This document shows positions 58,592-64,000 of a DNA stretch of 64,000 bases, piece by piece. Numbering within the stretch: the stretch's first letter is position 1; each line of letters begins with the position of its first letter. The notes beneath the pieces are model-generated. The model worked only from the letters and a program-made list of their open reading frames with translations, did no database searches and had not been told where the DNA came from. Both the position numbers and the translations under genes were made by a program. The stretch is taken from NCBI RefSeq assembly GCF_001667265.1, contig NZ_LZHW01000093.1, forward strand, positions 54,000 to 117,999. The letters are read 5' to 3'. The stretch comes from Mycobacterium sp. ACS4331 (GTDB taxonomy: Bacteria > Actinomycetota > Actinomycetes > Mycobacteriales > Mycobacteriaceae).

Positions 58592-59201
58592 GGAAGAGCT
58601 TGACGGCCGCGTCGACCGCGAGCGCGGGAACATCGAGTGTCTTGGAGCCCAGATCGTGCCGCGCCCCGGTGATCTCGACGACCTCGGTCGGCCCGGTGAC
58701 CAGGCCGGCCGCGGCGCGAAGTTCATCGATGCTGCCGAACGGGTCGGACGTCCCGTGGGTGAACACCGTCGGGACCGTGATCGCGGGCAGGTGCTCGGTG
58801 CGGGCGCGTTCGGGTTTACCGGGCGGATGCAGCGGATAGGAGAACAGCGTCAGGACGTCGACGCGGGTGCCCTCCGCCACGGCCATGGACGTCATCCGTC
58901 CTCCGTAGGAATGCCCGCCCGCGATCACCGGGCCCCCTAGGGTGCGCGCCGCCTCGATCGCCTCCACGACGCCGGCCTGATCGGCCTTGGCCGACCCGGA
59001 GGGCGGTCCCTTCGGGCGACGACGCCGGTACGGCAGGTTGTAGCGCACGGCGAGCCACCCGCGACTGGCCCACTGGTCGCAGATGCGGATCAGCATCGGC
59101 GACTCACGGTCACCGCCGGCGCCGTGGGTCAGCACCACGGTGCCCTGTGGCGTGCCGTCGGGTTCGTGTGCGATCCCCGCGATGGCCTCGAGGTCGATCA
59201 C
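58575..59201 (-). CDS. Alpha/beta hydrolase (Rv0421c homologue)
   Basis: 208 aa from the GTG at 59201, which overlaps the thiD stop codon (GTGA); Rv0421c is 209 aa. KAT11/dienelactone-hydrolase-like fold with a glycine-rich oxyanion loop (THGAGGDRES), nucleophile GGHSYGGRM (Ser), acid in HGTSDPFGS (Asp) and His in GARHDLGSK. The active site is complete. It is the third gene of the thiC-thiD operon behind a TPP riboswitch, the same arrangement as in M. tuberculosis, so it may act on a thiamine-related ester or salvage product, but this is inferred only from context. Confidence 0.88.
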   Translation of the reverse strand: MIDLEAIAGIAHEPDGTPQGTVVLTHGAGGDRESPMLIRICDQWASRGWLAVRYNLPYRRRRPKGPPSGSAKADQAGVVEAIEAARTLGGPVIAGGHSYGGRMTSMAVAEGTRVDVLTLFSYPLHPPGKPERARTEHLPAITVPTVFTHGTSDPFGSIDELRAAAGLVTGPTEVVEITGARHDLGSKTLDVPALAVDAAVKLFHLTPE

Positions 59202-60036
59202 GGGGAGACCTGCAGGCGGAACAGTGCCGACACCGGCCCGTGGCCCGCGCCGAGCGGGTAGGCCGCGCGGAGGCATTCGGTGACCCACGTTTTGCCGAAC
59301 TCCACCGCATCCGGCACCGAAAAGCCGTGCGCCAGCGCCGACGCCGTCGCCGCCGCCAAGGTGTCCCCGGCGCCGTGGTCGTGGGGCGTGGGCACGCGTG
59401 GCTTCTCGTACTCGTGGAAGTCCGTGCCGTCGAACAGCAGGTCGGGACTCATCTTCGAGGACCGAAGATGGCCGCCCTTGACCAGCGCCCACTGCGGGCC
59501 CAGGGCGTGCAGGGCGCGGGCGGCCTCGCGCTGCGAGGCCTCGTCGACGACGTCGATCCCGACCAGCAGGCGCACCTCGTCGAGGTTCGGCGTGACCAGT
59601 GTGGCCAGCGGAAACAGTTCGTTGCGCACCGAATCCAGGGCCGAGGGGTGCAGCAGCGGATCACCGTGCATCGAGGCACACACCGGGTCCACGACCAGCG
59701 GGACCTGTCCGGCCAGGCCCTCGGCGCGCCAGGTCTCGGCGACGGCCCCGATGATCTCCGAGGATGCGAGCATCCCGGTCTTGGCGGCCTGGATGCCGAT
59801 GTCCGAGGTCACGGCGCTGATCTGATCGGCCACAATGTCGGTCGGGAGTTCGTGAAAGGCCTTGACGCCCACCGAGTTCTGGACGGTCACCGCCGTCATC
59901 GCGACGCAGCCGTGGATCCCGAGCATGGCGAAGGTGCGCAGGTCGGCCTGAATGCCTGCGCCACCTCCGGAGTCCGACCCGGCGATGGTCATGACCCGCA
60001 GCGGTGTCTGCGCCGGCGGGGTGAGCGGTAACAGGT

Positions 60037-60040
<4 letters not shown>
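59198..60040 (-). CDS. thiD: Hydroxymethylpyrimidine / phosphomethylpyrimidine kinase
   Basis: 280 aa (Rv0422c 265 aa). It phosphorylates HMP and HMP phosphate to HMP pyrophosphate. Ribokinase-fold signatures are IAGSDSGGGAGIQAD (substrate loop), AVTVQNSVGV, ALVKGGHL, and DHGAGDTLAAA with the catalytic Asp. The GTG at 60040 overlaps the thiC stop codon. The N-terminal NLLPLTPPAQTPLR is an extra leader; a start at the V or M before TIAGSDSG is possible. Confidence 0.96.
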
Positions 60041-61614
<1,574 letters not shown>

Positions 61615-61623
61615 CTTCATCAC

Positions 61624-61712
61624 TCCCTACGCCGGCATTACCCGGTCAGGTTCATCCGGTCGACGGCCCCAGCCGTCCTCTCAGCACGCTCGGTGCGCGC
61701 TCCCGGGGGTTA
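61624..61712 (-). ncRNA. TPP riboswitch (THI element) upstream of thiC
   Basis: Read on the minus strand: CCCGGGAGC, GTGCTGAGAGGACGGC, then GGATGAACCTGACCGGGTAA and TGCCGGCGTAGGGAG. These are the conserved THI-box arms. The final GGGAG doubles as the thiC Shine-Dalgarno, so TPP binding would block translation initiation. It is the second THI element of the window; the first precedes thiO. Confidence 0.95.
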
Positions 61713-61775
61713 CGGGCCCAACTTAGCGCATGGTCCGGTCGGGGACGGGGAATACGGTTTGCTCGGAGATGATTT

Positions 61776-61790
61776 GTATAGCTAATATAT
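61776..61790 (+). promoter_or_regulatory. AT-rich promoter region of the MFS gene
   Basis: TATAGCTAATATATG is the most AT-rich stretch of the area, with possible -10 boxes TATAGC or TAATAT. A promoter here would start transcription near or after the GTG at 61791, which favours the later ATG at 61818 as the start of the transporter gene. Confidence 0.4.
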
Positions 61791-61817
61791 GTGAATCTGA
61801 ACGAGACGATGAGGCTG

Positions 61818-63560
61818 ATGACGACCGACACAGACACCACGACTGCCGAGGTCGCGACCGCGCGCCGGCGCATCCAGATGGACCACGACCACCCGAGGTA
61901 CAAGTGGGTCGTACTGTCCAACACCACCCTGGGCACGCTGTTGGCCACCATCAACGCCTCGATCGTGCTGATCTCGCTGCCGGCCATCTTCCGCGGTATC
62001 GGGTTGAACCCCTTGGCGCCGGGAAACGTCGGCTACCTGCTGTGGATGCTGATGGGCTATCTCGTGGTCACGGCCGTGCTCGTGGTCCCATTCGGACGCC
62101 TCGGAGACATGCTGGGCCGAGTCCGCATCTACAACCTCGGTTTCGTCATCTTCACCCTGGCCGCGATCGCGGTGTCGTTCGACCCGTTCCACCTGGGAGC
62201 GGGCGCGGTGTGGATGATTGCGTGGCGGGTGGTCCAGGGGGTTGGTGGAGCCATGCTGATGGCGTCGTCGTCGGCGATCCTGACCGATGCCTTCCCGGCC
62301 AATCAGCGTGGAATGGCGTTGGGCGTCAACATGGTTGCCGCCGTCGCCGGATCCTTCCTCGGTCTGCTGATCGGCGGCGTGCTCTCGGAGATCCATTGGC
62401 AGGCCGTGTTCTGGGTCGGAGTGCCGATCGGCGTCTTGGGCACTGTCTGGAGCGTGCGGTCGCTGCGTGAGATCGGCACGCGGAGTCCCGGGCGGATCGA
62501 CTGGGCGGGCACGCTGACCTTCGGCGTCGGACTGACCGTGCTGCTGCTGGGGATCACCTACGGCATCCAGCCCTACGGCACGTCGTCCACCGGGTGGGGG
62601 AATCCCGCGGTGCTGGGCTCGATCGGTGTGGGTCTTGCGCTGCTGGTGGCGTTCTGTGTGATCGAACTCAAGGTCGACCAGCCGATGGTGGACATGCGGT
62701 TGTTCAAGTCCGCGTCGTTCGGGATGGGCAACCTGGCCGGCCTGATGTCCTCGGTGGGCCGCGGCGGTCTGCAGTTCATGCTGATCATCTGGTTGCAGGG
62801 CATCTGGCTGCCGCTGCACGGGTACACCTTCGAGTCCACGCCGCTGTGGGCCGCGATCTACATGCTGCCGATCACGGTGGGCTTCCTGATCGCCGGTCCG
62901 ATCGCCGGATCGCTGTCCGACAGGTTCGGTGCGCGCCCGTTCACCGTCGGCGGCATGGTCATGATGGCCGTGACGTTCGTCGCGCTGCTGATGATCCCGG
63001 TGAACTTCGACTACTGGGTGTTCGCGGTGCTGATCTTCTTCAACGGGTTGGGCGGCGGCATCTTCACCGCGCCCAACACCGCGGCGATCATGTCGAGTGT
63101 GCCCGCCGCGCAGCGCGGAGCCGCTTCAGGTGTGCGTGCGACGTTCTTCAACGCCGGGTCGTCGCTGTCGATCGGGATCTTCTTCTCGCTGATGATCGTC
63201 GGGTTGGCCGGCACGCTGCCGGGCGCGTTGAGCAGTGGCCTTCAGGCCCAAGGCGTTTCGGCCGCGGTGGCCCAGGATGTGGCCGACCTGCCGCCCGTCG
63301 GCAGTCTGTTCGCGGCCTTCCTGGGCTACAACCCGATCGCCGAACTGCTCGAACCCTCTGGCGCGCTGCATCATCCGGGCGTGAATGTCGATGTATTGAC
63401 CGGTCAGACGTTCTTCCCCGAGTTGATCACCGAACCCTTCCACGCCGGCCTCGTCGTCGTGTTCGGCGCCGCGGCCATCATGATGGTGATCGGCGGGATC
63501 GCCTCGCTGTTCAATGCCGGCCGGTACGGCACCGAACCGGGTGCGGACAACGCCGCCTGA
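61818..63560 (+). CDS. MFS multidrug exporter (DHA2 family, 14 helices)
   Basis: 580 aa from the ATG at 61818 (GTG 61791 and ATG 61809 are alternatives). Fourteen membrane segments are predicted, with the DHA2 signatures: motif A in FGRLGDMLGRVRIYNLG, motif C-like GVNMVAAVAGSFLGLLIGGVL and D1 in the first helix (TLLATINASIVLISLP, with the usual D replaced by N). It is typical of H+-driven drug or metabolite exporters such as the EmrB/LfrA types. It is divergent from the thiC operon. No regulator is adjacent. Substrate unknown. Confidence 0.9.
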   Translation: MTTDTDTTTAEVATARRRIQMDHDHPRYKWVVLSNTTLGTLLATINASIVLISLPAIFRGIGLNPLAPGNVGYLLWMLMGYLVVTAVLVVPFGRLGDMLGRVRIYNLGFVIFTLAAIAVSFDPFHLGAGAVWMIAWRVVQGVGGAMLMASSSAILTDAFPANQRGMALGVNMVAAVAGSFLGLLIGGVLSEIHWQAVFWVGVPIGVLGTVWSVRSLREIGTRSPGRIDWAGTLTFGVGLTVLLLGITYGIQPYGTSSTGWGNPAVLGSIGVGLALLVAFCVIELKVDQPMVDMRLFKSASFGMGNLAGLMSSVGRGGLQFMLIIWLQGIWLPLHGYTFESTPLWAAIYMLPITVGFLIAGPIAGSLSDRFGARPFTVGGMVMMAVTFVALLMIPVNFDYWVFAVLIFFNGLGGGIFTAPNTAAIMSSVPAAQRGAASGVRATFFNAGSSLSIGIFFSLMIVGLAGTLPGALSSGLQAQGVSAAVAQDVADLPPVGSLFAAFLGYNPIAELLEPSGALHHPGVNVDVLTGQTFFPELITEPFHAGLVVVFGAAAIMMVIGGIASLFNAGRYGTEPGADNAA

Positions 63561-63570
63561 CCACGCCGTT

Positions 63571-63954
63571 TCAGCGGAACAGCGCACCTCGTAGGAAGAA
63601 CTGGTCGCGGTCACGCGTGATGATCGCGCCGACCGGCAACTGCGCGGCGATCTCCAGGTTGTCGTCGGCAACGCTCTCGGCCCAGTCGACCGGCCATCCG
63701 CCGTCGCCGAGGCTGGTTTCGAATGCCAGCACCACGTCGTCCCGCGTCATCGTGGATTCGGCGACCATCGCAGTGGTGGTCGCACGGTGTGAGGCCGCGC
63801 CCGCGAAGCCGCGACCGCATCCGCACGGCCCCCGCGGGTCGTTGAGGTCGCGATCGCAGGGTTCCTGGATCCAGACCAACTCGCGCTCCACGCAGTAGTG
63901 GTAGTCACGCGGGCTGGTGCCCTGCGTGAATCCGGTTGCCACAAGGATTTTCAT
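63571..63954 (-). CDS. Conserved hypothetical protein with CxC cluster
   Basis: 127 aa from an ATG at 63954 with GGAGAGC or CCGGAGC upstream. The N-terminal strand KILVATGFTQG is followed by CVERELVWIQEPCDRD and then GPCGCGRGFAG, a compact C-x-C-rich region that could bind zinc or another metal. The second half is helical and acidic (RDDVVLAFETSLGDGG). I do not recognise a named family and see no operon partner other than the incomplete gene upstream. It converges on the MFS gene. Confidence 0.75.
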   Translation of the reverse strand: MKILVATGFTQGTSPRDYHYCVERELVWIQEPCDRDLNDPRGPCGCGRGFAGAASHRATTTAMVAESTMTRDDVVLAFETSLGDGGWPVDWAESVADDNLEIAAQLPVGAIITRDRDQFFLRGALFR

Positions 63955-63968
63955 GCTCCGGAGCTCTC

Positions 63969-64000
63969 CTAGAAGGGGGGTTCGTCGGTGTTGATGCCGC
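63969..64000 (-). CDS. C-terminal end of an unidentified gene (partial)
   Basis: On the minus strand, GINTDEPPF followed by a TAG (63969-63971) is open to the edge of the window. Only nine residues are visible, not enough to name the protein. It lies 14 bases upstream of the 127-aa hypothetical gene, so the two may share a transcript. Confidence 0.4.
   Translation of the reverse strand, partial: GINTDEPPF

Overview
The window is a GC-rich, densely packed actinobacterial chromosome segment. I read it as a fast-growing mycobacterium (Mycolicibacterium type). The basis is recognisable homologues of the M. tuberculosis blocks Rv0356c-Rv0361, Rv0389-Rv0391 and Rv0406c-Rv0423c (fgd1, pta-ackA, pknG-glnH-glnX, mutT3, the thi genes and lpqL), mostly in conserved order and with matching lengths: Fgd1 336 aa, MetZ 406 aa, LpqL 500 aa, ThiG 252 aa, GlnX 439 aa. 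GTG starts and 4-base ATGA/GTGA overlaps are frequent. I see no tRNA, rRNA, insertion sequence, prophage or CRISPR array. No gap between genes exceeds about 300 bases. The largest are 25632-25920 and 35412-35659, both divergent promoter regions.

Layout. 1-6560: end of a glutaminase-like gene, then the purA neighbourhood in reverse M. tuberculosis order (Rv0361, Rv0360c, an inserted CDF metal exporter with its own operator, an Rv0359 site-2 protease, Rv0358, purA, Rv0356c) and a membrane protein. 6620-12900: an MmpL transporter divergent from a MarR regulator, a Na+/H+ antiporter divergent from a UBP-type zinc-finger protein, and a PurT-like ATP-grasp gene coupled to a small membrane protein. 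12984-17296: rhodanese-metZ and a large LuxR-type regulator. 17304-22946: a short-chain dehydrogenase, three consecutive luciferase-family genes, a metallo-beta-lactamase fold protein and fgd1 (F420-dependent glucose-6-phosphate dehydrogenase).

22989-35411 is accessory DNA lying between fgd1 and pta, which are neighbours in M. tuberculosis. It holds two systems. The first (22989-28829) is a probable amino-alcohol catabolic module: GntR regulator, SDR, APH-type kinase, APC permease and a phospho-lyase very similar to human ethanolamine-phosphate phospho-lyase. The second (28830-35411) is a four-gene operon with a processive GT2 synthase, a BcsB-like exported partner, a GT-C glycosyltransferase and a large membrane protein. 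It looks like an envelope or exopolysaccharide synthesis machine without the usual cyclic-di-GMP receptor domain.

35660-43525: pta-ackA (acetate metabolism), then pknG-glnH-glnX on the opposite strand, the aspartate/glutamate-sensing PknG pathway. 43613-50699: mutT3, thiE, a TPP riboswitch with thiO-thiS-thiG, a coupled SGNH hydrolase, and two tandem coupled M28 lipoprotein aminopeptidases. 50696-58560: hydrolases, a PknF-like kinase, a uracil/xanthine permease, a TetR regulator, an MpaB-type oxygenase coupled to a tiny membrane protein, and a two-domain TetR protein. 58575-61614: the thiC-thiD-Rv0421c operon behind a second TPP riboswitch. 61818-64000: an MFS exporter, a cysteine-containing hypothetical protein, and the end of an unidentified gene.

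Start codons were chosen from Shine-Dalgarno spacing, overlaps and family length. All functional calls are by eye from the translated sequence.
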